Below are positions 25,601 to 34,500 of a stretch of DNA of 64,000 nucleotides, in pieces. The number at the start of each line of letters is the position of its first letter. Within the stretch, counting starts at the first letter, position 1. Made by a program: the position numbers and the translations under genes. The notes beneath the pieces were generated by a model that saw only the letters and a list, made by a program, of their open reading frames with translations, was not told where the DNA came from and did no database searches. Source of the DNA: Belliella pelovolcani. GTDB lineage: Bacteria; Bacteroidota; Bacteroidia; Cytophagales; Cyclobacteriaceae. The stretch covers positions 389,938 to 453,937 of the forward strand of contig NZ_FTOP01000001.1 in the NCBI RefSeq assembly GCF_900156785.1, read 5' to 3'.

Positions 25601-26182
25601 TTACCAAAACTTGGTATCAATCATCATCATGATTGACATCCCTAATACCACTGCGGAAATCACTAAAGTCCATTCTTTACGATTCACCCCTATCAGGCCT
25701 ACTAAGAGTGATGAAGCCAACAGAAACAAGGCAACGATCAGCAGCTGTCCCACCTCAAGACCTATATTGAAAGCGAGGAGTGGCTGAAAGATAGAAGCCT
25801 CTCTTCCCAGCAATGACCTGAGGTAATTGGAGAAACCCATGCCATGGATCAAACCAAAGAAAATTGCGAAGATATAATTCAATTGTATGCCCCTGCTGTT
25901 GCTAGGCTTTGGTTTGAAAATATTTGCTAGCGCAGTAATTGCGATGGTCACTGGAATCAAAAACTCAATCAAATCAGAATTTACTTTGATCACATTGAGC
26001 GTAGCGAGTGCTAAGGTAATGGAGTGTCCAATGGTGAATGCGGTTACTAGGATGAGGATTTTTTTCCAATCTCTAGCCAAATAAATTGCACAAAGCGCAA
26101 TTACAAATAAAATATGATCAAAACCCTTAAGGTCTAGGATATGCTTATATCCTAATTCAAAATATAACTGGAATTGGCTCAT
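25601..26182 (-). CDS. HupE/UreJ-family membrane protein
   Basis: 193 residues with six predicted membrane helices. Family landmarks: GYKHILDLKGFDHILFVIAL at the start (the GxxHIxxGxDHxLF motif), TAFTIGHSITLALA, and FGLIHGMGFSNYL with AFNIGLEVGQL. The conserved His/Asp/Glu residues in these motifs are typical of HupE/UreJ nickel or cobalt permeases, but the Bacteroidetes branch has no established substrate. It is 48 bases downstream of the divergent start region of the DUF6702 gene and upstream of the M1 peptidase on the same strand, probably in one transcript with it. Confidence 0.9.
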   Translation of the reverse strand: MSQFQLYFELGYKHILDLKGFDHILFVIALCAIYLARDWKKILILVTAFTIGHSITLALATLNVIKVNSDLIEFLIPVTIAITALANIFKPKPSNSRGIQLNYIFAIFFGLIHGMGFSNYLRSLLGREASIFQPLLAFNIGLEVGQLLIVALFLLASSLLVGLIGVNRKEWTLVISAVVLGMSIMMMIDTKFW

Positions 26183-26276
26183 GCTTGCCTTTGGTGATTA
26201 AATTTATTTTAACTGGTTTTTAGGGAGTGTAATTATAATGCATAATTTGCACAAAAAGTAACAAAGAGCGTTTCAA

Positions 26277-26765
26277 ATGGTCTATAATTATATTTTCATG
26301 TTTATACTGGGATGGAAGGTTATGTTCCACCCTTTTTATATCAGCTTGACTGACATTCGTTTTAATGATAAAGAAAAGTCGATAGAGATCGCTCAAAAAA
26401 TCTTTTGGGATGATCTTGAAGTAGCACTAGCTAAAACCTTTGATACGAAAGTAGACTTCATGAATCCCGATTCTCGAAATAGATTAGAAGATATGATCAA
26501 AAAATACCTTCTGATGCACAATCAAGTTACCATCAATGGGAAGCGAGTGAAACTTGAATATCTTGGATATGAAATAGAGGACGATGCGGCCTGGTTTTAC
26601 ATGGAAGGTAAAGCTGTGGAAAAGCCAATAACAGTAGAAATCTACAATTCATTATTAGTCAAAGAATTTGCTGAACAGCAAAACTTGATTAATTTTTATA
26701 TTGATAAAAAACCTAAAAGTCTCATTCTATATAAGGATAAAACTTCAGGTATATTGAAGTTTTAG
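26277..26765 (+). CDS. DUF6702 family protein
   Basis: 162 residues. After an N-terminal hydrophobic stretch (YNYIFMFILGW), the protein begins the family pattern FHPFYISLTDIRFNDKEKSI and continues as a beta-sandwich-like domain with conserved QKIFWDDLEVAL and HNQVTINGKRVKLEYLGYE. I know this family as a common neighbour of an M1 peptidase and a HupE/UreJ protein in Bacteroidetes, and all three are present here (the other two divergent). The three may be a functional group, but its role is unknown. The last 4 bases overlap the end of the convergent 2H phosphoesterase gene. Confidence 0.82.
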   Translation: MVYNYIFMFILGWKVMFHPFYISLTDIRFNDKEKSIEIAQKIFWDDLEVALAKTFDTKVDFMNPDSRNRLEDMIKKYLLMHNQVTINGKRVKLEYLGYEIEDDAAWFYMEGKAVEKPITVEIYNSLLVKEFAEQQNLINFYIDKKPKSLILYKDKTSGILKF

Positions 26766-27313
26766 GTTGTGAAAAAAACTTGATATACTACCTCCCACCT
26801 ACCCTCTATACGCTTCAATAAAGAAATACTGTCCACTTGATCTTGAGCTTGAATGGATAAAGTCGAAAGGAAACTAAAATATAGATCAAACTGTCTCTCT
26901 TTGATGTCCTTGAAGGCTATGGTCATGTGTGGATGATAATTTCGGTCACTTAACTCAGACACTAACTTCAATTCTTGTTTACAAAAAGTTGTCAAGCTAC
27001 TTTGCAAAGCAATCAAGTCTTTGTTTTCATTTACCCTCACAAATATGACCCGCTTTCCAAATCGATCAAAGCCATCAATTTGAATGGAAAACGGTTTCAA
27101 GTTATTGGAGAATTCTTTTACTTTCTCAATTAATATACCTTCTTTGGCTTCATTCCAGCTAAAAGGCATTTTTAGCGTGATATGAGGAGGAGATTTTAGT
27201 GCATATTTTAGCCCAAAAGTATCTTTAAGCTTCAGTTTTAATTGATGAACTTGATCAAATAGTGCTTCCGAGGGAACCCATGCAATAAAATATTTGCTGA
27301 TAATTTTCGCCAT
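26762..27313 (-). CDS. 2H phosphoesterase (2'-5' RNA ligase family)
   Basis: 183 residues from the ATG at 27313; the longer frame up to 27589 runs through the start of the universal stress gene and is not credible. Two H-x-T motifs define the 2H fold: His44-Thr46 in SPPHITLKMPF and His129-Thr131 in YHPHMTIAF. The spacing (about 85 residues) and the order strand-HxT-helix-strand-HxT fit bacterial ThpR/LigT proteins, which act on 2',3'-cyclic phosphodiesters or 2'-5' linkages. The product is cytoplasmic; true substrate unknown. Confidence 0.88.
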   Translation of the reverse strand: MAKIISKYFIAWVPSEALFDQVHQLKLKLKDTFGLKYALKSPPHITLKMPFSWNEAKEGILIEKVKEFSNNLKPFSIQIDGFDRFGKRVIFVRVNENKDLIALQSSLTTFCKQELKLVSELSDRNYHPHMTIAFKDIKERQFDLYFSFLSTLSIQAQDQVDSISLLKRIEGRWEVVYQVFFTT

Positions 27314-27437
27314 TTGGCACAAATATATTGGAAATAGGGATGACAAGACCGAAATTGGTATTGGAATCACATTCTTTTGAATTTTAAGACAAAAAATCAA
27401 AAGAATATACAGGTAACCTAAGACAGAAAAGCAGACT

Positions 27438-28349
27438 ATGAGCAAATTCCAAAAAGCAATGATAGGGTTGGATCTTACCGAAATGGATGAAATCCTCCTA
27501 AAAAAAGTTGCCTTTATCTCTGATACAATTGGCTTTGAGAAATTATATTTTGTACATGTGGCAAAGGATCTCTCCTTGCCAGAAGACATTAGGAAAAACT
27601 ACCCAGATCTTCTAGCCCCAATTGATGAATCTATCAAATCTGAAATTCGCAACATCATTTCAAAATCTGACTTTGATCCAAAGCTAGATTTTGAAATCAT
27701 AGTATTGGAAGGAAATGCCTTTGAGACATTTATTCGTCAAGCGAAAATCAAAGATGTTGATCTGATCATCATGGGTAGAAAGGATGTGTTGCCGGGTAGT
27801 GGCTCTTTAGCCAAAACTATGGCTCAAAAAGCTCCATGCTCAGTGCTTTTTCTTACAGAGAAAGGGGCAATTCAGACACCCAAAAACATCATGATTCCTC
27901 TTGACTTTTCTGGTCACTCTTTGATGTGTTTTAAGTTTGCAGAGGCTTTAAAAAACTCCCTCGATGTCAAAATCATTGGGTTTCATATTTACGAAGTTCC
28001 TATCGGATACTACAAAACGGGAAAGTCATTTGATGAATTTGCAAAAATCATGGAAGACAATGCACAGAAAGACTGCGAAGCTTTTATCAAGAAAAATAAC
28101 TTATCTCCTTTTGAATGTAAGTTTGTACTCAAACAAAATGGAAATGATGGTCGCCATATCCTTCAGGCAGCCAAGTCTGAGCATATAGACCTCTTACTGA
28201 TGGGTAGTAGGGGACGTACGAATTCAGCAGCAATCTTACTAGGTAGTACAGCCGAAAAACTCGTTCAGGTCAATAATGAAATTCCGATGATTATCTTCAA
28301 ACAAAAAGGTGAAACCATGAACTTCTTGGATGCACTTATGAAAATATAA
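27438..28349 (+). CDS. Universal stress protein with two tandem UspA domains
   Basis: 303 residues formed by two UspA repeats: first about 1-145, second about 150-290. Each ends in the ATP-binding pattern: [20 protein letters not shown] in the first (degenerate) and [20 protein letters not shown] with [12 protein letters not shown] in the second, which is the complete G-2x-G-9x-G-S/T motif. So the second domain probably binds ATP and the first may not. Such tandem proteins appear in stress and stationary-phase responses in Bacteroidetes. It is followed by a gene-free stretch with a possible RNA and a bidirectional terminator. Confidence 0.9.
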   Translation: MSKFQKAMIGLDLTEMDEILLKKVAFISDTIGFEKLYFVHVAKDLSLPEDIRKNYPDLLAPIDESIKSEIRNIISKSDFDPKLDFEIIVLEGNAFETFIRQAKIKDVDLIIMGRKDVLPGSGSLAKTMAQKAPCSVLFLTEKGAIQTPKNIMIPLDFSGHSLMCFKFAEALKNSLDVKIIGFHIYEVPIGYYKTGKSFDEFAKIMEDNAQKDCEAFIKKNNLSPFECKFVLKQNGNDGRHILQAAKSEHIDLLLMGSRGRTNSAAILLGSTAEKLVQVNNEIPMIIFKQKGETMNFLDALMKI

Positions 28350-28483
28350 TATGTATTTCTGCAATTAGACCAGTAACTAATTTATTGTCTGTCTTGAATC
28401 AAGCCGATATTAATAGATATTGGATACTCATTGATATTGACTATAAATCTAAGGTTTATTTTATAATGAAAACTCCACTGGTA

Positions 28484-28726
28484 AGAAAGCGGACAATCAT
28501 AAAATGTAATATGAGTATCCGCAAAGTTGCACGTTAAGGAAAGAGAGGCATTATATCATGGGGAACTCGTCCACAGAACAGCCCATAGCTCGTGCGCGGT
28601 GCCGTAGTCAACTGAAGGTAAAATCATACATTCTTCTATTAATTGTTCGGCAAGGTGCAAGTAATCGGAAATATATAAAGTAAAGTTCATCAAAAAAGGC
28701 TTCCTTTTCACGGGGAAGCCTTTTTT
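28484..28726 (+). ncRNA. Candidate structured non-coding RNA, unidentified
   Basis: The 421-base gap after the universal stress gene holds a GC-richer island (28550-28620) in otherwise AT-rich sequence, and an intrinsic terminator lies at its end, over 340 bases from the stop of the preceding gene. Pairings seen: a hairpin GCGGA / TCCGC (28489-28493 with 28518-28522), and TTGCAC (28527-28532) with GTGCAA (28655-28660), which could close a 134-base domain. No reading frame of meaning crosses it. It does not carry the signatures I know for tmRNA, RNase P RNA, SRP RNA or a tRNA; a 6S-like RNA is possible but not shown. Ends are guesses. Confidence 0.35.
28692..28726. terminator. Bidirectional intrinsic terminator
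   Basis: AAAAAAGGCTTCC (28692-28704) pairs with GGAAGCCTTTTTT (28714-28726). It can stop the plus-strand transcript of the preceding region and, on the minus strand, the sugar-phosphate transferase gene ending at 28771. Confidence 0.88.
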
Positions 28727-28770
28727 GTTTTATTTTTAGCTTAATCAGAGCTTTGTACAGAAAAATAAAA

Positions 28771-30144
28771 TCAATATGCATTTTCTCTATTGTAGAGCAA
28801 CTCTCCGATAGTTTTGTAACAAATACTCAAATCCATCCAAATGGACCAATTTTGAATGTAAAAGGAGTCCAATCTCACTCTAGATCGAATTTGTCTAAGG
28901 TTTTCAATTTCTCCCCTGTAACCCCTAACCTGAGCAAGCCCTGTAATTCCTGGCTTGATTTTATGTCTAGAATTGTATTTCTCTACTTGCAATTGAAAAT
29001 TTTGATTCATGGGGATCGTGTGTGGTCTAGGCCCCACAATAGACATATTTCCAAACAGAACATTTAAGAATTGTGGCATTTCATCCAAAGATGATCTCCT
29101 GAGGAATGAACCGATTCTTGTAACTCTAGGATCATTTTTGGTTGCTTGATGGGTATCTGCATAGTCGTTTGGCGTCATGGAGCGGAATTTCAGACACTTG
29201 AATACTTCATTATTCACTCCATTTCTTTCTTGAATAAAGAATATAGGCCCTTTAGATTCCCATTTGATCAAAATGCCTACCAAGGGAATCATCCAACTAA
29301 GTATAAATACAGTAACGAATAAAGAAAAAACAATATCAAAGGACCGCTTAAGAATTCTATTTGGAATACTGTCTAAAGGGATGTCATTGACATTGATGAC
29401 AAAAAACTCTCCATACTTTGAAAAAGACAAATTCTTTTCAAGTTGAAGATTGCCATTAGGTATGATTTTTACTTTGAAATACCTTTCATCCGCATAATCC
29501 ATCACTTGTCTAATCGTACGCGCATCCAAATCTTCGCTTAGATAAACGAGATCCAAATCGAGAGATTCAGCTTCTTCAAAGAAGGCTTCCAATGCCCCAC
29601 GAGAGTTAACATGATTCGTAGAAAGTTGATCATAGAACCCTAAAAAGTTAATACCAAAATCTCTTCTTTGTTTGAAAACTTGAGCAAGTTTATTGCTAGC
29701 GCTATTTCTTCCTAAGATAACTGCATTCCTATAATTTTTTCCTTGTATCCTATACTGTTTGAGTAGTAGATGCACACTTACTCGGTAGATGCTTAAGAAA
29801 ATTACTAATGTTACAGCAACCCCTACTAGAAAAAATATACCCAATGGATGCTCTTGTGTTGGTATCCAGAATATAGCCATCAACCCTACAAGCCAAATCA
29901 ATGACTCAGGGATTTGTTTTAGGGTATAGCCTAATTCAGCTGTCCTTCCAATCTTGTAATCTCTTCTGCCTACCGAGATAAGCAGCCAAAAAAAGATAAA
30001 GTAAGCAAACAGTTTTACAGTAACTTCTGGGTAGCCAATGAAGTACCTGAATAAAGCCACTGATAATGTCAGCCCTAATACTAGAACTAGTAAATCCCCT
30101 ATAACAAAAAGCCATGGGAAATATTTGTGAAAACGTCTTTTCAT
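28771..30144 (-). CDS. Polyprenyl-phosphate sugar-1-phosphate transferase (exopolysaccharide priming enzyme)
   Basis: 457 residues. N-terminus: four membrane helices (LFVIGDLLVLVLGLTLSVAL to about 115), a central nucleotide-binding-like segment (AVILGRNSASNKLAQVFKQR, 140-250), then a fifth helix and the catalytic domain of the WcaJ/WbaP type: KRSFDIVFSLFV, FIQERNGVNNEVFKCLKFRS M, FLRRSSLDEMPQFLNVLFGN and SIVGPRPH. It should move a sugar-1-phosphate (glucose or galactose) from UDP-sugar to undecaprenyl phosphate, starting repeat-unit assembly. Ends close to the bidirectional terminator at 28692-28726. Other polysaccharide genes are in the next 8 kb but not contiguous. Confidence 0.92.
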   Translation of the reverse strand: MKRRFHKYFPWLFVIGDLLVLVLGLTLSVALFRYFIGYPEVTVKLFAYFIFFWLLISVGRRDYKIGRTAELGYTLKQIPESLIWLVGLMAIFWIPTQEHPLGIFFLVGVAVTLVIFLSIYRVSVHLLLKQYRIQGKNYRNAVILGRNSASNKLAQVFKQRRDFGINFLGFYDQLSTNHVNSRGALEAFFEEAESLDLDLVYLSEDLDARTIRQVMDYADERYFKVKIIPNGNLQLEKNLSFSKYGEFFVINVNDIPLDSIPNRILKRSFDIVFSLFVTVFILSWMIPLVGILIKWESKGPIFFIQERNGVNNEVFKCLKFRSMTPNDYADTHQATKNDPRVTRIGSFLRRSSLDEMPQFLNVLFGNMSIVGPRPHTIPMNQNFQLQVEKYNSRHKIKPGITGLAQVRGYRGEIENLRQIRSRVRLDSFYIQNWSIWMDLSICYKTIGELLYNRENAY

Positions 30145-30349
30145 AAAAATCTTTTAATTCCTTTGTCCAAATACGTGGAAACTAGTAGTAATAGTTTTCA
30201 ATCTTATTTGGATTATCTGAATTTTAAACTTCAAATAGTTAAATTTGGTCGTAAAATTAAAAAAGATTTACAAAGCAGTATTACTTTTGAGGTAATTAAT
30301 TTGTTAATTAAAAATATATTTTGAGCCAATAAATCAGGCTGTTCCAATC

Positions 30350-31018
30350 ATGAAGAAATTAAGAAACTTACTGGACGCTTCACACAATCCAGAATCTATA
30401 GGGAATAAGTTCAGACATAGACGCTTTTTTGTATTTGAAACCTTGATAGCTAAAAATTTCCCTGCCGGAAGGAAGCTTAAAATACTCGATGTTGGGGGAA
30501 CAGCGTACTTTTGGAAAGACAAAAATTTTTTAAAAAATTATCAAGTAGAAATCATTTTACTCAACTTAGATACCTCAGAAACAGGACATCCACAGCTTCG
30601 AGCAGTCAAAGGTGATGCTACTGACCTGTCGGAATTTGGAGATGATTCTTTTGATTTAGTTTTTTCTAATTCTGTGATAGAGCATCTTTATACATTCGAG
30701 AATCAAGAAAAAATGGCTCGAGAGTGTATGCGCGTTGGAAAGAAGTTTTTTATCCAAACTCCAAACAAACACTTTCCCATAGAGGCACACTATGCGCTTC
30801 CTTTTGCTCAGTATCTCCCCAGTAAATGGGTATATACCATCCTGACTAAAACGAAATTAAGCCGACTTCATCGCTGGAGGCCTGAAAAAGCCCAACAATA
30901 TTTAGAAGAAATCAGATTACTATCTATGAAAGAATTGATAAAACTCTTTCCCGGTTCGACTTTATTCAAAGAGAAATTCTTGGGAATGAACAAATCATTT
31001 ATTGCACACAATCTTTAA
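30350..31018 (+). CDS. SAM-dependent methyltransferase, class I
   Basis: 222 residues. Motif I is LKILDVGGTAYFW, with VGG in the SAM loop (instead of GxGxG); the acidic end of beta2 is LLNLDTSE; motif post-I has VKGDATDLSEFGDDSFDLVFS; motif II/III SNSVIEHLYTFENQEKMARE. This is the Methyltransf_11 pattern. The sequence KFFIQTPNKHFPIEAHYALP is typical of methyltransferases found with cell-surface polysaccharide or lipid genes. The upstream priming transferase and the WecB gene fit such a role; the acceptor is unknown. The last 4 bases overlap the end of the convergent lipoprotein gene. Confidence 0.85.
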   Translation: MKKLRNLLDASHNPESIGNKFRHRRFFVFETLIAKNFPAGRKLKILDVGGTAYFWKDKNFLKNYQVEIILLNLDTSETGHPQLRAVKGDATDLSEFGDDSFDLVFSNSVIEHLYTFENQEKMARECMRVGKKFFIQTPNKHFPIEAHYALPFAQYLPSKWVYTILTKTKLSRLHRWRPEKAQQYLEEIRLLSMKELIKLFPGSTLFKEKFLGMNKSFIAHNL

Positions 31019-32190
31019 GACTTTTCTCTCAATTCATAAATGTAATAGCACTGATAATCTTTCTCGTACTCGTGCAATTCAGCCTGATCACCATATTGCA
31101 AATAGCGATTTGGTCCTACATTGAGTAATATCTTACCAGGTAGCGTCCACTCAATCGGCTTACCTACTTGTACACCATCTCTGATCAAAAAATGATACTT
31201 CTTTCTGGAGTTAGTCTCCAATTGTTGCTGCTCTTCACTTGGGTTTTCGAATACAGTGTTAGGATCTGATCCAGTTCTGTAGCCAACTATAACTTCATCT
31301 CCATACCCAACGATCTCGGAAAATGCTCCACCGAATCTATTATTGTTTGCTCGATGCTCTTGTACAGCAGCTCTAGTTGCTTCTTCCCAAGGTACAGTGA
31401 TCAATTTATTTGGTGCAATTCTTTCTAAGTGGATCTTATTGGCAATTTTAAAATTATCATTGGGGTCTAACTGATACAATATAGAATCTCCCCAAAGCAT
31501 TGATGAAATAAATGTAGAGTTCAAGTCGGAAAAGTAAATTGGGTTATCCATGAACGGTATAAATGCCCCTTGCTTAAATGCGCTACTTTCATCTAGCTTG
31601 CCACCTTTATTGACTTCTCCTGTTCGAGCATTTTGCAGGTGAACCATATTGAGTGTATCAAAATAATCCTCAGGATATCTTTGAAGAAAAGCATCATTCA
31701 TATTTACTACAGCAGCTATTGCCCCATCATTAGTTCTGAATGTACTCAAGTTATCACGCGTGAAATTGATCAACCTAAACCTAATGCCCTGCTCAAAAGT
31801 AAAGCTTCTCTGTACTTTCAGGTTTAGATCATACAAGTAGGTGCTCCCCTCAGTGACTACCATGATTTCATCTCCTACAAAGCCCATTCTCGCAGTCACA
31901 AGCCCAAATGAATCTGGACCCTCAGCTAATGTATTTTCTGCCACCACTTCCCCAGCCTTATCAATGATCATAAAATGCCCTTCCATGCTCATTTGAGGAA
32001 CTATCAAGTAAAGTTCTTTTTCGGGATGAAAATCAAGTATTCGGACAGTTTTTAAAATGTCTATGACCAAGGAGTCTACCATGACAAATTCAAATTCTAG
32101 GTCTTTATCGTTCCTAGAAGAGCGCTCTCCACAAGAACAGATGCTTCCAATTAGAATAAAAACAAAAATAAGTAGGTTGGATTTTTTCAT
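31015..32190 (-). CDS. Six-bladed beta-propeller lipoprotein
   Basis: 391 residues. A lipoprotein signal (MKKSNLLIFVFILIGSICSC) is followed by propeller blades (MIIDKAGEVVAENTLAEGP, GSTYLYDLNLKVQRSFTF, PIYFSDLNSTFISSMLWGDS). It is paralogous in layout to the protein at 58260-59408: both have an N-terminal LTLTKVDSI / FVMVDSLVI-type strand, HPExELYLI-like blade, and a YLYDLN/YTYDLE strand. Function unknown; a surface or periplasmic binding role is presumed. It is divergent from the GlcG/HbpS-like gene with about 100 bases between. Confidence 0.75.
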   Translation of the reverse strand: MKKSNLLIFVFILIGSICSCGERSSRNDKDLEFEFVMVDSLVIDILKTVRILDFHPEKELYLIVPQMSMEGHFMIIDKAGEVVAENTLAEGPDSFGLVTARMGFVGDEIMVVTEGSTYLYDLNLKVQRSFTFEQGIRFRLINFTRDNLSTFRTNDGAIAAVVNMNDAFLQRYPEDYFDTLNMVHLQNARTGEVNKGGKLDESSAFKQGAFIPFMDNPIYFSDLNSTFISSMLWGDSILYQLDPNDNFKIANKIHLERIAPNKLITVPWEEATRAAVQEHRANNNRFGGAFSEIVGYGDEVIVGYRTGSDPNTVFENPSEEQQQLETNSRKKYHFLIRDGVQVGKPIEWTLPGKILLNVGPNRYLQYGDQAELHEYEKDYQCYYIYELREKS

Positions 32191-32291
32191 CCCTAAAACT
32201 ACTTCTGATTTAGTTAATATTCAACTAAATCTCAATCAACTTCACTTTCCAATGATAAATGACGAGATTCACCAAATAAAAATTAATTGCT

Positions 32292-32753
32292 ATGAAGCAT
32301 ATTCTTATAACCATCCTATTGAATATTTCAATTCTCGGACTGAGTCATGCGCAAACTCAGCCAACTCTCTCCTTAGAGCAGGCTACTAAAATCGCTGATG
32401 CAGCCCAAAAGAAAGCCCTTTCCGAAAATTGGGATGTGGTCATTGCTATTCTTGATCAAGGCGGGAATTTGATTTTGCTGAGAAGAATGGATGGCACACA
32501 AATCGGAAGTATAGAAATCGCTCAACTCAAAGCCAAAACTGCTTTTGAATTCAAGCGTCCTACAAAAGTATTTGAAGAGATGATCAAAGGCGGTGCAGTA
32601 CATTTGACTACCATGCCTATCACAGCAATAGAGGGAGGCCTACCAATATTCAAAGACGGTATCATCATTGGTTCCATCGGGATATCTGGAGTGACCTCCG
32701 CCCAAGATGGAATTATCGCTGAAGCTGCTTTGAAGGCTGCTGGATTGATGTGA
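32292..32753 (+). CDS. GlcG/HbpS-family secreted protein
   Basis: 153 residues with signal peptide MKHILITILLNISILGLSHA. The rest is a GlcG/HbpS domain: LSLEQATKIADAAQKKALSE, VVIAILDQGGNLILLRRMDG, then the conserved closing motif GGLPIFKDGIIIGSIGISGV. HbpS of Streptomyces binds heme and signals redox stress; GlcG-like members near glycolate genes have no fixed role. Heme binding here is a family possibility, not shown: the relevant threonine/His positions were not verified. The 3' end faces the cupin gene. Confidence 0.85.
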   Translation: MKHILITILLNISILGLSHAQTQPTLSLEQATKIADAAQKKALSENWDVVIAILDQGGNLILLRRMDGTQIGSIEIAQLKAKTAFEFKRPTKVFEEMIKGGAVHLTTMPITAIEGGLPIFKDGIIIGSIGISGVTSAQDGIIAEAALKAAGLM

Positions 32754-32754
32754 T

Positions 32755-33237
32755 TTAGGTCAATTGTTTGATGATTTCTACATGCTGGGGAAATCTGTCT
32801 AATAGCTCTTCCCTTTCAAACAGCCTAAAATCTTCGAAATCAAAACCTGGTGCAACGACACAAGAAACTAAGGAATAAGAATTGTTTTCATCTACTGTAG
32901 AACCAAAAATCACCCCTGCAGGAACCAATTGCTGGGGTTTATTTTTTTCACCAACGGGTCCCACTTTTATCTTTTCATATTGACCTTTTGAATCAATTAC
33001 GTGCACCGTCAGTGGTGATCCTTCATGATAAAACCACATCTCATCACTCTTAATCTGGTGAAATTTCGAAATGTTCTCAGAGGTCAACAAAAAATAAATT
33101 GACGTCATGATACTTCTTTCTCCAGAGTCCGTGCTGACTCCCAAATTAGCTCTATAAAATTCTTTATAGAATCCCCCTTCTGGGTGTGGGATTAAATCCA
33201 ATTGAGCAACAAGCTCCTCTATTCTCCTCTTGCTCAT
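32755..33237 (-). CDS. Cupin-fold DUF985 (cupin_5) protein
   Basis: 160 residues with the DUF985 signature RIEELVAQLDLIPHPEGGFY followed by KEFYRAN, IYFLLTSENISKFHQIKSDE and MWFYHEGSPLTVHVID, a single double-stranded beta-helix. The HPEGG and HxIKSDE motifs line the pocket in this family; metal binding and possible sugar epimerase or isomerase-like activity have been suggested but are unproven. The start ATG overlaps the stop of the upstream wecB gene by 4 bases, so both are one transcript and may serve surface-sugar metabolism. Confidence 0.88.
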   Translation of the reverse strand: MSKRRIEELVAQLDLIPHPEGGFYKEFYRANLGVSTDSGERSIMTSIYFLLTSENISKFHQIKSDEMWFYHEGSPLTVHVIDSKGQYEKIKVGPVGEKNKPQQLVPAGVIFGSTVDENNSYSLVSCVVAPGFDFEDFRLFEREELLDRFPQHVEIIKQLT

Positions 33238-34328
33238 CCGTATATTTCTAAAATTTTATCAACGATTCGTGCTGCTGTTTTTCCATCCCAAAGCGGAATG
33301 CCTTGATAAGTTTTCCAGTCACCTTTCATCAGTTTTTCCATGTATGGTCCTAAATGCTGCGGATCTGTACCAACCAATTCATTTGTACCCAGCTGAATAG
33401 TTTCTGCTCTCTCTGTATTATCTCTCAGTGTCAAGCAAGGCACATTCATCACACTTGCCTCCTCAGTAATTCCTCCAGAGTCTGTGATGACAGCGAGGGC
33501 ATTTTCTACCAAGTAATTGAACTCTAGATACCCCAATGGATCTACCATGAATAAATTCTTATGTGATATTCCAAGGTTTTCCAAATTTTTAGCGGTCCTA
33601 GGATGTACTGGAAAAATAATCGGCATGTCATTACTTCCTGCGATGATAGCATCAATCATCGCCTTAAGCTGTCCCTCCTGATCTACGTTGGCTGGGCGAT
33701 GCATGGTGAGAACAAAGTATCTTTGGGCTTCTAGTTGTTCAAAAATCTCTCCTTCTGGTCTTTTGAATCTGGATCTATTCGCTAATAGTGTATCTATCAT
33801 TGTATTTCCAACAAAATGAATTCTTTCTTGTCCAACTCCAGCCTTGAGCAAGTTTTGATTGGCTATTTCTGAAGTAGTGAAAAAATGATCACTGATGCTA
33901 TCAGTTACCATTCTATTGATCTCTTCTGGCATGCTCAAATCCCCAGAGCGAATTCCTCCTTCAACATGAGCCACGTCAATGCAAAGCTTCTTAGCCGTAA
34001 TAGAGCAAGCTAATGTAGAAGTCACATCACCAACCACTATGACCAAATCAGGTTTATTTGCCAATAATTCTTTTTCAAAGGCTATCATAATTGTGGCTGT
34101 TTGCTCCGCTTGTGTTCCTCCTCCAGCGGCTAAGTTGGTATCAGGTTCTGGAATATTCAACTGCTCAAAAAAATCACCAGACATTTTTTTATCATAATGT
34201 TGGCCTGTATGAATTAACCTAAAACTCAGTTTAGCTCCTAAGTTGCTACGTCGCTGCAAACTGTGGATGATCGGAGCAATTTTCATAAAATTAGGTCTTG
34301 CACCTGCCACCAATGTAATCTTCACCAT
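33234..34328 (-). CDS. wecB: UDP-N-acetylglucosamine 2-epimerase (non-hydrolysing)
   Basis: 364 residues that cover the whole family. Landmarks: AGARPNFMKIAPIIHSL at 8-24, RLIHTGQHYDKKMSGDFFEQ, VVVGDVTSTLACSITAKKL, HVEGGIRSGDLSMPEEINR (the GGxRS motif and catalytic acidic residues), FVLTMHRPANVD, and ALITDSGGITEEASVMNVP. The enzyme converts UDP-GlcNAc to UDP-ManNAc, a precursor for surface polysaccharides. It overlaps the cupin gene by 4 bases. The nearby priming transferase, methyltransferase and Wzi genes support an exopolysaccharide role. Gene symbol follows the E. coli name. Confidence 0.94.
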   Translation of the reverse strand: MVKITLVAGARPNFMKIAPIIHSLQRRSNLGAKLSFRLIHTGQHYDKKMSGDFFEQLNIPEPDTNLAAGGGTQAEQTATIMIAFEKELLANKPDLVIVVGDVTSTLACSITAKKLCIDVAHVEGGIRSGDLSMPEEINRMVTDSISDHFFTTSEIANQNLLKAGVGQERIHFVGNTMIDTLLANRSRFKRPEGEIFEQLEAQRYFVLTMHRPANVDQEGQLKAMIDAIIAGSNDMPIIFPVHPRTAKNLENLGISHKNLFMVDPLGYLEFNYLVENALAVITDSGGITEEASVMNVPCLTLRDNTERAETIQLGTNELVGTDPQHLGPYMEKLMKGDWKTYQGIPLWDGKTAARIVDKILEIYG

Positions 34329-34459
34329 TGTCTTTCGTTTATAGAAAAGCTAAATTAGAGATTATCTGGAGTCTTAACAAAGGCTTAGACTAGGGAATAA
34401 ACTTTCACAATAAGACATTTTGCAGATTTATTTCGTTTATTTGTAGGTCAATAATTAAA

Positions 34460-34478
34460 AAAAGTGAATTTCACTTTT
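34460..34478 (+). promoter_or_regulatory. Palindromic operator candidate upstream of the lipoprotein-wzi pair
   Basis: Perfect inverted repeat AAAAGTGAA-t-TTCACTTTT, 22 bases before the start of the gene at 34501. It is in the intergenic space between divergent genes, so it is not expected to be a terminator. A repressor site or a 5' leader hairpin are both possible. Confidence 0.4.
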
Positions 34479-34500
34479 CTTTAGAAATTACAATAATGCA

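Noticed and set aside
26762..27589. Longer 275-residue version of the 2H phosphoesterase
   Set aside because: The extra N-terminus overlaps the start of the divergent universal stress gene and is not similar to the family; the ATG at 27313 fits the usual start.
28555..28620. tRNA or tmRNA gene in the GC-richer island
   Set aside because: No cloverleaf, no TTCRANY T-loop pair with a matching acceptor, and no tmRNA start or tag sequence could be found.
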